A stretch of DNA of 33,918 nt from assembly GCA_030613245.1 (NCBI GenBank), contig JAUWMI010000045.1:1-33918 (forward strand). The letters run 5' to 3'. Below, piece by piece: positions 33,618 through 33,918 of this stretch. Each line of letters starts with the position of its first letter. Within the stretch, counting starts at the first letter, position 1. Both the position numbers and the translations under genes were made by a program. The notes under the pieces were generated by a model. It had not been told where the DNA came from, did no database searches, and saw only the letters and a program-made list of their open reading frames with translations. Origin of the DNA: Candidatus Sumerlaeota bacterium. Lineage in GTDB: Bacteria > Sumerlaeota > Sumerlaeia > MWCT01 > JAUWMI01.

Positions 33618-33918
33618 TCACTTTGCTTTCTTTTTATCCATCTTTTCTTTTAATCTTTTGATGGCGCGTAAGTTTACCTCCTCACCTATTTTATCGCCTA
33701 TTTCGCACATGATTTCCAGGCTCTGGGTGTAATATTCCAAAGCCTCCTCATAACGGTTTTTTAACCGATAAACCATGCCGATCTGATACAGGCTTCTCGC
33801 CTCGCCAGCACGGTTGCCTATCTCCCGCTCGATTTCCAGGCTCTGGTTGTAATATTTCAAAGCCTCCTCATATCGGTTTCTCTCTTCATAAACCATTGCG
33901 ATCTGATGAAGGGTTCCG
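33618..33918 (-). CDS. TPR-repeat protein, C-terminal part (5' end beyond window)
   Basis: The frame is open through the window edge (residues GTLHQIA precede the first internal methionine), so this is the last ~100 residues of a longer protein. It has two 40-residue TPR units of kinesin-light-chain style: NRYEEALKYYNQSLEIEREI and NRYEEALEYYTQSLEIMCEI, each preceded by an IxMVY helix. It ends in a lysine-rich tail. The repeats are also near-identical at DNA level, with a 120-base period. TPRs mediate protein binding; partners are unknown. Confidence 0.8.
   Translation of the reverse strand, partial: GTLHQIAMVYEERNRYEEALKYYNQSLEIEREIGNRAGEARSLYQIGMVYRLKNRYEEALEYYTQSLEIMCEIGDKIGEEVNLRAIKRLKEKMDKKKAK

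Overview
The window comes from a free-living bacterium, most likely an uncultured lineage of the kind rich in giant secreted beta-helix proteins and dispersed hairpin repeats (Sumerlaeota, Hydrogenedentota, Planctomycetota or similar). This is inferred from gene style only; no rRNA is present and the phylum cannot be fixed. An ETF alpha subunit with a fused ferredoxin domain and an adjacent acyl-CoA dehydrogenase point to anaerobic or electron-bifurcating metabolism. No tRNA, rRNA, CRISPR array or intact insertion sequence was seen.

Layout. (1) 1-4.05 kb: the tail of one secreted beta-helix protein and a complete ~1,214-residue paralogue. The two share a near-identical C-terminal module and the same 3' hairpin cassette. 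(2) 4.17-7.77 kb, minus strand: a four-gene operon read as nanE, FAD-dependent oxidoreductase, AAC(3)-family acetyltransferase, HELFH-motif protein. It looks like an amino-sugar or related catabolic unit. (3) 7.84-12.92 kb, minus strand: arginine biosynthesis argC-argJ-argB, preceded by a GT-C membrane glycosyltransferase. (4) 13.56-19.03 kb, plus strand: acyl-CoA dehydrogenase with a strong promoter, then a 1.9 kb repeat-rich insert carrying an AT-rich orphan gene and transposase fragments, then etfB-etfA and a small conserved gene. (5) 19.08-21.64 kb, minus strand: an unusual type II/IV secretion ATPase with an N-terminal signal peptide, exported domain and membrane helix. (6) 21.96-24.82 kb, plus strand: a tldD/tldE-type protease pair. 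(7) 24.82-26.34 kb: a gene-free island of REP-like palindromes with a second transposase fragment. (8) 26.40-32.45 kb, plus strand: NIF3-like protein, a lipoprotein, a DUF2851 protein, a nucleoside phosphorylase and an overlapping amidohydrolase. (9) 32.65 kb to the end, minus strand: a STAS protein, ribosomal protein bL28 and the C-terminal part of a TPR protein.

The most notable theme is the repeat biology. Four short palindrome types recur in fixed orders in the intergenic DNA around 13.1-16.7 kb and 24.8-26.3 kb. Two remnants of a REP-associated tyrosine (Y1/IS200-like) transposase C-terminus each lie exactly 11 bases from the same palindrome. A third remnant is the transposase N-terminus, cut just before its catalytic histidines. 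This links the palindromes to a RAYT-type transposase. The second notable item is the membrane-anchored GspE/PilB-like ATPase fusion.
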